A stretch of 64,000 nucleotides of DNA from Bacteroidota bacterium (GTDB lineage Bacteria > Bacteroidota > Bacteroidia > Chitinophagales > Chitinophagaceae). The stretch covers positions 1 to 64,000 of the forward strand of contig VGFK01000006.1 in the NCBI GenBank assembly GCA_016868895.1, given 5' to 3'. The position numbers were made by a program, and so were the translations under genes. Below, one piece after another: positions 51,975 to 60,355 of the stretch. Numbering within the stretch: position 1 is the first letter of the stretch; every line of letters starts with the position of its first letter. The notes below the pieces were generated by a model. That model searched no databases and had not been told where the DNA came from. It saw only the letters and a list, made by a program, of their open reading frames with translations.

Positions 51975-52976
51975 ATGAAAAGAATCACCCGCGTTTTTGA
52001 GCAGCTCCGACCAACCGACCCGGTGGTCATCACCATGCACCAAAAGCCTGACCCCGATGCCATGGGTTCAGCCCTGGGGCTTTACCATTTCATCAAAAAA
52101 CTGGGAAATCCTGCCGTGGTCATTTCGCCGACCAACTGGGCCGACTTTCTCAAGTGGATGCCCGGGATTGAAGAAGTGATTGATTTTGAATCTAAAGGTG
52201 AAATCGCTAAAAAATACCTTTTTGCTGCCAAGTGGCTGTTTTGTCTGGACTACAACAATTTTAGTCGCACCCGCTACATGGAGGGAATTTTAACCCAGAT
52301 GGACTGCAAAAAGGTATTGATTGATCACCACCGTGAACCACAATCGGAATCATTCGACTTCGTCTACAGTGATCACACCAAGAGTTCCACCTCTGAAATG
52401 ATTTACGACTTTATTAAGTTCTCCGGAAAAGCCGATTTGATTGATCAAGATATCGCCACCTGCCTGTATGCCGGAGTCATGGCCGATACCGGCTCCTTTC
52501 GTTTTTCATCCACATCCCCTGACGTTCATAAAATGATCGCTGAGCTGCAGGGGTTTGACATTGACCATCCTAAGATCCATTCCAATATTTACGACAATTT
52601 TCAGGAAAACAGGCTGCGGTTCATTGGACACGTTCTGTTAAACAGGATGGAATTAATGTATGAGTACAACACCGCGTTAATTGCCATTCCCAAGGCGGAC
52701 ATCCTCCGTTACCAGATTAAAACTGGCGACACGGAAGGGTTGGTTAATTTTCCGCTTTCCATTCAGGGTATAGAAATGGCTGCCCTGCTGATTGACCGGG
52801 ACGAAGAGAGAAAATGGTCGTTTCGGAGCAAAGAGACGTTTGACTGCAATACCTTTGCACGGAAATACTTTAATGGAGGAGGACATTATAACGCATCCGG
52901 CGGGAGAAGTTCGCTTTCCGTTGATGCGAATATTGTTGAATTTAAAAAGGCATTAAAAGAGTTTTTAATCAATTAA
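51975..52976 (+). CDS. DHH family phosphoesterase (NrnA-like oligoribonuclease/pAp phosphatase)
   Basis: A 333-residue protein of the DHH-DHHA1 superfamily. The first DHH-domain motif is HQKPDPDAMGSALGLYHF near residue 22, the second is the naming motif LIDHHREP (near 120), then VMADTGSFRFS. The C-terminal DHHA1 ends with the RNA-binding-like GGGHYNASGGRSS. NrnA-type proteins degrade nano-RNAs and dephosphorylate pAp. Other DHH proteins cleave cyclic dinucleotides, but no sensor domain is present here. ATG 51975 is chosen over a TTG at 51963. The FKBP lipoprotein gene follows 8 bases later. Confidence 0.9.
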   Translation: MKRITRVFEQLRPTDPVVITMHQKPDPDAMGSALGLYHFIKKLGNPAVVISPTNWADFLKWMPGIEEVIDFESKGEIAKKYLFAAKWLFCLDYNNFSRTRYMEGILTQMDCKKVLIDHHREPQSESFDFVYSDHTKSSTSEMIYDFIKFSGKADLIDQDIATCLYAGVMADTGSFRFSSTSPDVHKMIAELQGFDIDHPKIHSNIYDNFQENRLRFIGHVLLNRMELMYEYNTALIAIPKADILRYQIKTGDTEGLVNFPLSIQGIEMAALLIDRDEERKWSFRSKETFDCNTFARKYFNGGGHYNASGGRSSLSVDANIVEFKKALKEFLIN

Positions 52977-52984
52977 TCAATTAC

Positions 52985-53929
52985 ATGAAAAATTCATTCG
53001 TTCACATCTTGGGCCTTGCCCTCATTGCATTGCTCCTTGGTGCTTGTCAGAACATAGGCTTTGAAAAAACCAAGTCAGGATTGGAGTATAAGATAATATC
53101 CTCCGAAAAAGGGGACTCCCTGAAACATGGCGATTTCATCAAATTCAATTATCGCCTCACCTATAAGGATTCCATGGTGAGCAACTCCTATGATTTTATG
53201 CCCCAGTACCTGATGGTCGATAGCGTGGGCTTCTATCATGACATTACCGAATTTGTGAATAAAATGAAGGTGGGTGACAGTGCTGTCTGTTACCAAAATT
53301 ATGATTCGCTTCAAAACCTATCCAACCTGGGAGCTGCCCCTCCTCCATACGTGAAAAAAGGGCAGAAGCAACAAATCACGATTAAAATTTTAGCTGTTTT
53401 CAAAAACAAAGATGGAAAATCAGGTCGTGATCTCGCGATTGAAGATTACAACAGTGAAATTCAGAAGTTCAAGGAGAAAGAGATGGCTGTGATCGAAAAA
53501 TACCTTTCTCTTAAAAATATCAAAGCAGAGAAAATCAACAACAATGTTTTTGTCTCCATTGAACAAGAAGGGACCGGAAAGCAAGCCGATTCAGGTCAGC
53601 TGATTGGAATAAAATACAATGGCTACAATTTTGAAGGAAAATACTTTGATTCCAACATTGACACCAATAAACAAAACTTTAGACACGGCCTGGATACTTT
53701 CTTCTTTGTATCAAAATCACAAGGCGCAATCCAAGGTATGCTGGAAGGCATTACCCGATTCAAAAAAGGTTCCAAAGGAAAGATATTCATTCCTTCGAGC
53801 TTAGGTTATGGACCTCAGGGCAATCCTCCTGCAATCAAACCCAACGAGAACCTCATTTTCGATGTGGAAGTTGTAGAAGTAAAGGATTTGCCGGCAAATC
53901 CTAATCCAGCAGCTAACGTTAGGCATTAA
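52985..53929 (+). CDS. FKBP-type peptidyl-prolyl isomerase lipoprotein
   Basis: A 314-residue lipoprotein. Its lipobox LLLGAC puts the acylated cysteine at residue 21. The N-terminal half (about 25-140) resembles a degenerate FKBP fold (GLEYKIISSEKGDSLKHGDF) without the full active-site set. The C-terminal half (about 190-305) is a clearer FKBP with YFDSNID, GAIQGMLEGITRFKKGSKG, IPSSLGYGPQG and LIFDVEVVEV. It probably assists folding of envelope proteins. It follows the nrnA-like gene by 8 bases, and its last 11 bases overlap the end of folP on the other strand. Confidence 0.88.
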   Translation: MKNSFVHILGLALIALLLGACQNIGFEKTKSGLEYKIISSEKGDSLKHGDFIKFNYRLTYKDSMVSNSYDFMPQYLMVDSVGFYHDITEFVNKMKVGDSAVCYQNYDSLQNLSNLGAAPPPYVKKGQKQQITIKILAVFKNKDGKSGRDLAIEDYNSEIQKFKEKEMAVIEKYLSLKNIKAEKINNNVFVSIEQEGTGKQADSGQLIGIKYNGYNFEGKYFDSNIDTNKQNFRHGLDTFFFVSKSQGAIQGMLEGITRFKKGSKGKIFIPSSLGYGPQGNPPAIKPNENLIFDVEVVEVKDLPANPNPAANVRH

Positions 53930-54746
53930 GCGCCTTTACTAGCTGAATCACTTCCCGAGCTTCTGGCACGTCGTGCACACGCAGGATGTCCGCACCATTC
54001 AATAGTGCAACCGTATTGAGAGCTGTAGTCCCATTGAGTGCTTGTTCAGATGTGGTGTCTAATAATTTGTAAATCATTGATTTACGGGATAAGCCTGTAA
54101 GTATAGGTTGATTCAATTCCTTGAGTTCAGAAAGGTTCTTCAACAACTGGTAATTGTGCTCCAGGGTCTTTCCAAAGCCAAATCCAGGGTCGATGATCAC
54201 TTGTTCGATTCCAGCGTGATTCAGCATGCCCATTGTTTCTTTGAAAAACAGTAGGACTTCTTCAACGACGTGTTCATATTGAGGATTGAACTGCATGGTA
54301 TCCGGAGTGCCTTGCATGTGCATGCATACGTAGGGTACGCGCCAATGGGATACAACCGGCCAAAGTCGGAGATCGAGTTTGCCTGAACTGATGTCATTCA
54401 CTATTTCAACACCTTTGGATAGGGCAAATTCGGCCACAACTGCACTGGTGGTATCGATGGAGCACCATTGATGTGGGTAGTGGGTTTTCACATACTCAAT
54501 GCTGTAGGCAACCCGATCCAGTTCCTCCTGGTCTTCGAGATGGCGACTCCCCGGGCGGGAACTTCTACCCCCAATATCAATGATATCTGCACCTTGCTCA
54601 TGCATCAATGATAACTTATCCTCCAGCTTACCGTTTTCGAGCGAACGACTTCCTGCATAAAACGAATCATCGGTACAATTCACAACACCCATGATGCGCG
54701 GAACATCCAAATCCATCTTTCTTCCGTGGGCCAAGAGTGAGTACAT
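53919..54746 (-). CDS. folP: Dihydropteroate synthase
   Basis: A 275-residue TIM-barrel enzyme of folate synthesis that condenses hydroxymethyl-dihydropterin pyrophosphate with p-aminobenzoate. The first signature reads IMGVVNCTDDSFYAGSR, with Asp where the family usually has Pro (NVTPDSF). The second is DIIDIGGRSSRPGS. The core IIDPGFGFGKT and the C-terminal RVHDVPEARE match as well. ATG 54746 gives the family N-terminus MYSLLAHGRKMDLDVPRI; further upstream starts overlap the divergent DUF1599 gene. The 3' end overlaps the FKBP gene by 11 bases. It works downstream of FolB (30.7 kb). Confidence 0.93.
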   Translation of the reverse strand: MYSLLAHGRKMDLDVPRIMGVVNCTDDSFYAGSRSLENGKLEDKLSLMHEQGADIIDIGGRSSRPGSRHLEDQEELDRVAYSIEYVKTHYPHQWCSIDTTSAVVAEFALSKGVEIVNDISSGKLDLRLWPVVSHWRVPYVCMHMQGTPDTMQFNPQYEHVVEEVLLFFKETMGMLNHAGIEQVIIDPGFGFGKTLEHNYQLLKNLSELKELNQPILTGLSRKSMIYKLLDTTSEQALNGTTALNTVALLNGADILRVHDVPEAREVIQLVKALNA

Positions 54747-54755
54747 GCTTTTGCT

Positions 54756-54763
54756 TATTTTTG
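54756..54763 (+). promoter_or_regulatory. Putative -7 box for the DUF1599 gene
   Basis: TATTTTTG matches TAnnTTTG exactly and ends 18 bases before the ATG at 54782. It overlaps the start region of the divergent folP gene. Confidence 0.45.
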
Positions 54764-54781
54764 CGACCGTACTGAATTCAA

Positions 54782-55342
54782 ATGTCGACGCATACAAATA
54801 TACAATACGACAAGGCAGTGGAATCCTGCAACGAAATCTTTGTCAAAAAAACACGCGACTACGGAACCTCCTGGCGATGCTTGCGCATCATCTCCATTAA
54901 CGATCAAATTTTCATTAAAGCCATGCGCATCCGAACCATTCAGGAGAAGAAAACCCAACGGGTAGGGGATGATATCATCAGCGAATTCAAAGGCATCGTG
55001 AATTATGGGGTCATCGGACTGATTCAATTGTCCATTGGCGAAAGCGAAATCCAGGATATTCCTCTTGAAACTGCTTCACAATTGTATTCCCAACACCTGA
55101 CACTTGCCCGCGATACCATGCTCAATAAAAATCATGATTACGGAGAAGCCTGGCGCGACATGAGCCAGGAAAGTTTTGTCGATTTGATCCTCATGAAACT
55201 CAATCGCATCCGCCAAATTCTTTCCAACGATGGAAAAACCCTAATCAGTGAAGGAATAGACGCCAACTTTGTTGACATCATCAACTATGCAGTATTCGGC
55301 CTGATCCTCATTGAAGAAGAAAAAGAAGGTCATCATGCTTAA
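54782..55342 (+). CDS. DUF1599 family protein (nucleotide-modification-associated domain)
   Basis: A 186-residue protein built from two repeats of one unit: residues about 22-85 (KTRDYGTSWRCLRIISINDQ, then EFKGIVNYGVIGLIQL) and about 115-180 (KNHDYGEAWRDMSQESFVDL, then NFVDIINYAVFGLILIEE). Each copy has a DYGxxWR start and an INYxxxGLI end. The related nucleotide-modification-associated domain occurs in phage base-modification clusters, whereas Bacteroidota copies such as this one sit beside folP and are of unknown function. It is probably transcribed with the DoxX-like gene, which starts 5 bases later. Confidence 0.88.
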   Translation: MSTHTNIQYDKAVESCNEIFVKKTRDYGTSWRCLRIISINDQIFIKAMRIRTIQEKKTQRVGDDIISEFKGIVNYGVIGLIQLSIGESEIQDIPLETASQLYSQHLTLARDTMLNKNHDYGEAWRDMSQESFVDLILMKLNRIRQILSNDGKTLISEGIDANFVDIINYAVFGLILIEEEKEGHHA

Positions 55343-55347
55343 CTACT

Positions 55348-56460
55348 ATGCATAAACTGTTTACCATAGCAAGATGGTTCGTAGGACTGCTGTTTATTTT
55401 CAGCGGCTTAGTCAAGGCGAATGATCCGTTGGGACTCAGTTACAAAATGCAGGAGTTTTTTGAAGTTTGGCACATGGGGTTCTTGGACTCGTATACATTC
55501 TCCCTATCCGTCATCATCATCACCTTTGAAATTGTTGCAGGGGTTGCCTTGCTGATCGGATGGCAATTCCGATTATTCAGCTGGCTTGTTTTACTGCTCA
55601 TCATTTTCTTCACGTTTCTCACAGGATATGCAGTTTTTTCCGGTAACATAAAAGAATGTGGTTGCTTTGGTGATTGCATACCGCTTTCTGCTGCTCAATC
55701 CTTTACCAAGGATCTTGTATTACTGGTCATCACCGCTTGGCTGTTCATCAAACGAAAAAGTATACAGTCTGCAATATCCCGTTTTAAAGCGGTGTCATTG
55801 ATTATCCTGGCAACGATCGCTTCACTGTATATTCAATATTATGCTGTAGAATACTTACCTCCTGTGGATTGCCTACCCTATAAAAAAGGAGTGGACATCT
55901 ATGAGCAAATGAAGATTCCTTCCAATGCCATACCGGACAGCACCGTCATCACGTTTGTCTATCAGAAAGACGGAAAAGAGGTGGAGTTCGATACCGAGCA
56001 TTTTCCAGTGGACTTTAGCGACAGCGCATATTCGTTTGTTCGCCGATACGACAAGTTGATTCGAAAAGGAAATGCAGAACCCCCCATCAAGGATTTTGTC
56101 ATCATGACACCAGAAGGGGTGGATACCACAGCAGCCATTCTGAACGATCCCCGAGAAATGTGGGTCATCTTTATCCGTCAAGTCGACAACAAAAGTAAAG
56201 CCTGGATCAATTCAATTCAAAAAATCAATGGATGGTCAATTGACAATCAGCGCCCGGTCATTGTTGTTACACCACAATTCGAAGCTGTGACGGATCTGTT
56301 TCAGCAATCAAACATTCAACTTCCTGTTTACAAAGGAGATCTTGTAGCCATCAAAACTGCAGCGCGATCCAATCCAACCCTTTATCAACTTCAGCAGGGA
56401 GTCGTCTTGGATAAACGAGGCAGAGCCAACATGCTCCAGCCATTTGGATTTACAGAATGA
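55348..56460 (+). CDS. DoxX/BT_3928-type membrane protein
   Basis: A 370-residue protein. The first part (about residues 1-140) is a DoxX/MauE-like four-helix membrane unit (FVGLLFIFSGLVKANDPLGL, FEIVAGVALLIGWQ, FSGNIKECGCFGDCIPL). A further membrane segment lies near 150-170, and the C-terminal 200 residues form a soluble, thioredoxin-like region without a CxxC (PVIVVTPQFEAVTDLFQQSN, then LQQGVVLDKRGRANML). The CGCFGDC cysteines in the loop suggest a redox role, as in the MauE/methylamine-utilisation group, but this is an inference. Its last 11 bases overlap the convergent DUF721 gene. Confidence 0.85.
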   Translation: MHKLFTIARWFVGLLFIFSGLVKANDPLGLSYKMQEFFEVWHMGFLDSYTFSLSVIIITFEIVAGVALLIGWQFRLFSWLVLLLIIFFTFLTGYAVFSGNIKECGCFGDCIPLSAAQSFTKDLVLLVITAWLFIKRKSIQSAISRFKAVSLIILATIASLYIQYYAVEYLPPVDCLPYKKGVDIYEQMKIPSNAIPDSTVITFVYQKDGKEVEFDTEHFPVDFSDSAYSFVRRYDKLIRKGNAEPPIKDFVIMTPEGVDTTAAILNDPREMWVIFIRQVDNKSKAWINSIQKINGWSIDNQRPVIVVTPQFEAVTDLFQQSNIQLPVYKGDLVAIKTAARSNPTLYQLQQGVVLDKRGRANMLQPFGFTE

Positions 56461-56734
56461 CCACTTCTCTGACCGCTCCTTCCCCCATGGATTCATTGAC
56501 GCGTTGAAGTATCAACTCTTTTTGAAAGACGAGTTCATTTTTTAAAGCAGCAACAGATGTTCGTATGAACAGTGTGCCGTTGCGCAATTCAATGGAATCG
56601 GTATACCGTGCAATGGTCTCACTCATGATGGCTTCCCAATGTTCTTCGATGGTAAGGGATTGCATCCTGGATTTCAGTCGACTGGATTCCAGAAACTTTT
56701 TCAATGCATCTCCCAGGGATAACGCTTCCGGCAT
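56450..56734 (-). CDS. DUF721 (DciA-like) protein
   Basis: A 94-residue protein with the DUF721 pattern: an N-terminal helical part (LGDALKKFLESSRLKSRM), the WEAIMSETIARYT core and the beta part TLFIRTSVAALKNEL followed by the ERVNE-type helix (LILQRVNESMGE). DciA-like proteins load the replicative helicase in bacteria without DnaC. ATG 56734 is chosen because it gives the family N-terminus and lies 1 base after the recF stop; the frame upstream overlaps recF. The neighbour recF supports a replication role, a linkage common in Bacteroidota and other phyla. Confidence 0.88.
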   Translation of the reverse strand: MPEALSLGDALKKFLESSRLKSRMQSLTIEEHWEAIMSETIARYTDSIELRNGTLFIRTSVAALKNELVFQKELILQRVNESMGEGAVREVVIL

Positions 56735-56735
56735 T

Positions 56736-57815
56736 TTATAAAGCAATTGATTGGAAAGGTACAGAAATACCCTGCAATGCGTGTTGCATGCGCTCATGAT
56801 GGGTATCGGTCAGGATTACCTGTCCCGCGTTTTTTTGCGTAACATGCACCAGCAACCGATGCAAACGCCCTGCATCGAGTTTTTCAAAAACATCATCCAG
56901 CAGGAGTATGGGCTCAAACCCATTGTGAGCAGTGAGCATATGAAAACACGCTAATTTGAGGGCGAACAACAGGCTCTTTTTTTGACCCTGAGAGGCCACT
57001 TGCTTGAAGGGAACCTGGTCCATTTCAAAATACAGATCATCACGGTGAGCGCCCAGGGTAGTTCGTTGACTATGGATGTCTTTCTGCCGTGCAGCGTTTA
57101 ACGCTGCTGCAAAATCATCTTCCGGAATTCCTTTGATGTGCTCAATGGTTGGCTGCTCCGACTGTGAAGAAAAGTCGGCATACAAGCGTTCGACAACCGG
57201 TATAAATATTCTTAGAAAATCAAGACGACGTGCATTAACCTGTGTTCCCCATTGAACGAGTTGAACATCCCAGGCATCCAGCAGGGAATGATCGATGTGA
57301 TAGGGGTCTATTGACCTGAGGTACTTATTTCGTTCCTGCACAACCCGGTTGTAACGAATCAACGCATTCAGGTATTCGGCGTCCAATTGAGAAAGCAGGG
57401 AATCGATTAATTTTCGACGCTCTTCACTGCCGCCGGAAATGAGTCCTATATCATCCGGAGCAATAAAAACTACGGGGAGCTGACCGACATGATGAGCGAA
57501 AACGGGTATCATTTCCTTGTCCACCCTGAGCTCTTTTTTATTGGTTTCCCGCAGAATGAGTTCAACTTCTGCCTCATTGTTCATTTTCTCGAATACTCCA
57601 GTAAGTCTAAACCCTTGTTCTCCATGACGAACCGACTGTTGATCTCCTTTTGAAAAATAACTTTTGGTCAAACAAAGCATATGGATGGCATCCAACAAAT
57701 TGGTTTTTCCGGCACCATTTTTCCCGCAGATGGCGGTAACGTGCTCGGTAAACCGAAACTCAGCAGTAGCATAATTCCTGAACTGCACAAGGGATATGGT
57801 GGAGATCCTGAACAT
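56736..57815 (-). CDS. recF: DNA replication and repair protein RecF
   Basis: A 359-residue SMC-like ATPase that guides RecA onto gapped DNA with RecO and RecR. Walker A is AICGKNGAGKTNLLDAIH (near residue 30-47), the signature motif SQGQKKSLLFALKL is near 268, and Walker B with the D-loop is EPILLLDDVFEKLDAGR near 298. Length is normal. The DUF721 gene follows after 1 base. Unlike in many bacteria, dnaA, dnaN and gyrB are not next to it here, but gyrA lies about 3 kb away. Confidence 0.96.
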   Translation of the reverse strand: MFRISTISLVQFRNYATAEFRFTEHVTAICGKNGAGKTNLLDAIHMLCLTKSYFSKGDQQSVRHGEQGFRLTGVFEKMNNEAEVELILRETNKKELRVDKEMIPVFAHHVGQLPVVFIAPDDIGLISGGSEERRKLIDSLLSQLDAEYLNALIRYNRVVQERNKYLRSIDPYHIDHSLLDAWDVQLVQWGTQVNARRLDFLRIFIPVVERLYADFSSQSEQPTIEHIKGIPEDDFAAALNAARQKDIHSQRTTLGAHRDDLYFEMDQVPFKQVASQGQKKSLLFALKLACFHMLTAHNGFEPILLLDDVFEKLDAGRLHRLLVHVTQKNAGQVILTDTHHERMQHALQGISVPFQSIAL

Positions 57816-57821
57816 GAGGGA

Positions 57822-57883
57822 AAAACAGGGGTTGAGAAGAAGCGTAAAAATAGGGAATACCCGTGTTCAGTCCCCCCTGTTTT
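57822..57883. repeat. 10-bp inverted repeat between recF and pdhA
   Basis: AAAACAGGGG (57822-57831) and CCCCTGTTTT (57874-57883) are a perfect inverted repeat separated by 42 bases. It spans most of the intergenic region and ends 13 bases before the pdhA -7 box, so it could be a paired operator site or a long-stem RNA. Confidence 0.45.
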
Positions 57884-57896
57884 GGGATTTTCGCAC

Positions 57897-57904
57897 TATA
57901 TTTG
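57897..57904 (+). promoter_or_regulatory. Putative -7 box for pdhA
   Basis: TATATTTG matches TAnnTTTG exactly, 34 bases before the ATG at 57939. A well-placed -33 TTG is not seen; a TTTG at 57881-57884 is too close. Confidence 0.5.
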
Positions 57905-57938
57905 CACAACTTTTTGAACGACAAATATTTTGTCCAAT

Positions 57939-58934
57939 ATGGCGGCAACCAAATTCACCAAGGAAACCTATCATTACTGGTACGAGATGATGCTTTTGCT
58001 CCGGAAATTTGAGGAGAAAGTGGGACAGCTCTATGGTATGCAAAAAATCCGTGGTTTTTGTCATTTGTACATCGGACAAGAAGCCCTAGCTGCTGGATGC
58101 ATGACGGCCACGCGCCAGGAAGATCCGTTCATCACCGCCTACCGTGATCATGGTCTTGCATTGGCAAAAGGAATGACCGCAAATGAATGCATGGCTGAAT
58201 TGTATGGTAAAGCAACCGGTTGCTCGAAAGGAAAAGGAGGAAGCATGCACTTTTTTGGTGTCGACAAGTATTTTTTTGGAGGGCATGGTATAGTAGGAGC
58301 ACAAATTGGCACCGGTGCAGGTTTGGCGTTTGCAGAAAAGTACAAAGGCACCGATAACGTTTGCCTGACCTTTTTTGGCGATGGTGCTGCGCGACAAGGC
58401 ATGCTCCACGAAACGTTCAACCTGGCAATGATTTGGCAATTGCCTGTGATTTTCATTTGCGAGAACAACAACTATGCAATGGGAACTTCTGTCACCCGAA
58501 CTTCCAATGTCACCGATATTTACAAATTGGCCGATGCATACGAAATGCCAGCCGACAAAGTTGACGGAATGAGCCCGGAAGCCGTTCACGAAGCAGTATC
58601 CCGAGCAGTGAGAAGAGCCCGAGAAGGAGGTGGACCCACATTGTTGGAAATGAAAACCTATCGGTACAAAGGCCACTCCATGAGTGATCCCCAAAAATAC
58701 CGTTCAAAAGACGAGGTGGAAGAGTACAAGGAAAAAGACCCTATTGAACATTGTAAGTCGAAACTCCTGAGTGAATTTGGATACCGTGAAGAAGACATTA
58801 CACTGATCGATGATCGGGTGAAGTCGGTAGTAGACGAATGCGTCCGCTTCGCTGAAGAGAGCCCTTTGCCTGACGACAGTGAACTGTTGAAAGATGTGTA
58901 CCAACAGCAAGATTATCCTTTTATTGTTGATTAA
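57939..58934 (+). CDS. pdhA: Pyruvate dehydrogenase E1 component, alpha subunit
   Basis: A 331-residue thiamine diphosphate enzyme subunit that decarboxylates pyruvate for the dehydrogenase complex. The ThDP motif starts at FFGDGAARQG (about residue 146) and ends in FICENNNYAMG, which together bind Mg and the diphosphate. The start region KIRGFCHLYIGQEALAAG and the phospho-loop region YRYKGHSMSDP are typical. ATG 57939 is preferred to a TTG at 57930. The E1-beta and E2 genes are not beside it; a TPR gene follows after 15 bases. The branched-chain 2-oxoacid E1 alpha subunit is the main alternative, less likely from the length and motifs. Confidence 0.92.
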   Translation: MAATKFTKETYHYWYEMMLLLRKFEEKVGQLYGMQKIRGFCHLYIGQEALAAGCMTATRQEDPFITAYRDHGLALAKGMTANECMAELYGKATGCSKGKGGSMHFFGVDKYFFGGHGIVGAQIGTGAGLAFAEKYKGTDNVCLTFFGDGAARQGMLHETFNLAMIWQLPVIFICENNNYAMGTSVTRTSNVTDIYKLADAYEMPADKVDGMSPEAVHEAVSRAVRRAREGGGPTLLEMKTYRYKGHSMSDPQKYRSKDEVEEYKEKDPIEHCKSKLLSEFGYREEDITLIDDRVKSVVDECVRFAEESPLPDDSELLKDVYQQQDYPFIVD

Positions 58935-58949
58935 TTCATACGCAGATAT

Positions 58950-59627
58950 ATGGCAGAACATAAAAATTTAGAGCAGGCCGACCAGGAAGTAGTGAATAAA
59001 GCAGTCGGTTTTTGGAACGCATATGGTAAAAAACTTTCAATTGGCATCGCTGCATTGGTGATATTGGTGGGAGGTTATTGGGCCTATGGAAGTTTCGTTC
59101 AAGCTCCAAAAGAACAGAAAGCCAACGAAGAAATTTTCATGGCTGAATCCTTTTTCAGAAAAGATTCTTTTAACCTGGCGCTCAATGGCAATGCAGCGAC
59201 ACCTGGATTGTTAAAAGTCATCAGCAAATACGACGGAACCCAATCTGCTAACCTTGCCCGTCTTTATGCAGGCGAATGCTACCTCCAGTTGGGCGAATTT
59301 CAAAAGGCAATTGATCAATTGGAAAAGTTCAGCAGCAACGGTGCAAAGCAAGTGGAAGCCAAAGTGGAAGGTTTACTGGGGGATGCCTATGCAGAATTGA
59401 AAAAGAATGAGGAAGCAATTGCACATTATAAAAAAGCAGGAACCTTGTTTCCCGACGATCAGGCAATCTCTTCTGAATACCTGTTCAGAGGCGCCTTGCT
59501 TTCTGAAATGAGCAACAAAAATGAGGAGGCCATCGAACTCTATCAGCTGCTCAAAGAAAAGTATCCTCGCACCGATAAGGGATTTGTAGTCGATAAATAC
59601 CTGGCTCGCCTGGGTGTTGTCAGATAA
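58950..59627 (+). CDS. TPR membrane protein (YfgM-like)
   Basis: A 225-residue protein anchored by one membrane segment (about residues 28-48, LSIGIAALVILVGGYWAYGSF) after a short cytosolic start. The remainder is helical TPR-like repeats (NLARLYAGECYLQLGEFQKAI, VEGLLGDAYAELKKNEEAIAHY, YLFRGALLSEMSNKNEEAIELY). This is the layout of YfgM, an accessory of the Sec/periplasmic chaperone network. It is linked to pdhA by 15 bases and its stop overlaps the next start by 1 base (TAATG). Confidence 0.85.
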   Translation: MAEHKNLEQADQEVVNKAVGFWNAYGKKLSIGIAALVILVGGYWAYGSFVQAPKEQKANEEIFMAESFFRKDSFNLALNGNAATPGLLKVISKYDGTQSANLARLYAGECYLQLGEFQKAIDQLEKFSSNGAKQVEAKVEGLLGDAYAELKKNEEAIAHYKKAGTLFPDDQAISSEYLFRGALLSEMSNKNEEAIELYQLLKEKYPRTDKGFVVDKYLARLGVVR

Positions 59628-60346
59628 TGAACGTACACGTCTTCATACCTTGTTTCATCGATCAGCTCTATCCCCAAACGGGATTCAATACCATCAAAGT
59701 GCTCGAACGAGCGGGATGCACTGTTTCCTATAACCCTGCTCAAACCTGTTGTGGACAGCCCGCTTTCAATGCCGGGTACTGGGGAGAATCCCGCGAAGTA
59801 TGCAATAAGTTCTTACAGGATACCGCTGAAGCCGAGTACATCGTCATGCCCAGTGCCTCTTGTGCTGGATTTGTGCGCAATTATTACCCGACGATCTACG
59901 ACAAATCTTCGACTCCAGGCGTAACAAAAGGACTCAAAGAACGGGTATACGAGTTGAGTGATTTTTTGGTCAATGTTGTACACATTGATGACCTGGGCGC
60001 GCGACTGGAAGGAGTTGGTACCTATCACCATTCGTGTGCCGCATTGCGGGAATGTTCATTGAAAAAGGAACCCCTGCAGTTGCTGGCTAAGGTGGGGGGA
60101 CTTGAACTGGTAACGCTGCCAGAAGAAGAGACCTGTTGCGGATTTGGAGGAACCTTTGCCGTAAAATTTGAAGGAATTTCAACAGCTATGGGGGATCAAA
60201 AAATAGAAAACGCAAAAAAGACAAAAGCTGAGTTTTTGATCTCCTCGGACATGAGCTGTCTGATGCACCTCAGCGGAGTAGCCGAAAAATCATCCGTTCC
60301 CATTAAAGCAATGCATTTGGCCGATGTGTTGGCCAGTGGATACTAA
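59627..60346 (+). CDS. LutA/LldE-like iron-sulfur protein (CCG domain)
   Basis: A 239-residue protein with two cysteine-rich CCG modules: TCCGQPAFNAGYWGESREV near residue 42 and TCCGFGGTFAVKF near 167, with HHSCAALREC between them. These bind a 4Fe-4S or related cluster, as in LutA and HdrB. In complete operons LutA works with LutB and LutC to oxidise L-lactate; neither partner is adjacent here. It overlaps the TPR gene by 1 base, and an EVE gene follows after 9 bases. Confidence 0.9.
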   Translation: MNVHVFIPCFIDQLYPQTGFNTIKVLERAGCTVSYNPAQTCCGQPAFNAGYWGESREVCNKFLQDTAEAEYIVMPSASCAGFVRNYYPTIYDKSSTPGVTKGLKERVYELSDFLVNVVHIDDLGARLEGVGTYHHSCAALRECSLKKEPLQLLAKVGGLELVTLPEEETCCGFGGTFAVKFEGISTAMGDQKIENAKKTKAEFLISSDMSCLMHLSGVAEKSSVPIKAMHLADVLASGY

Positions 60347-60355
60347 TCGTTTGCT

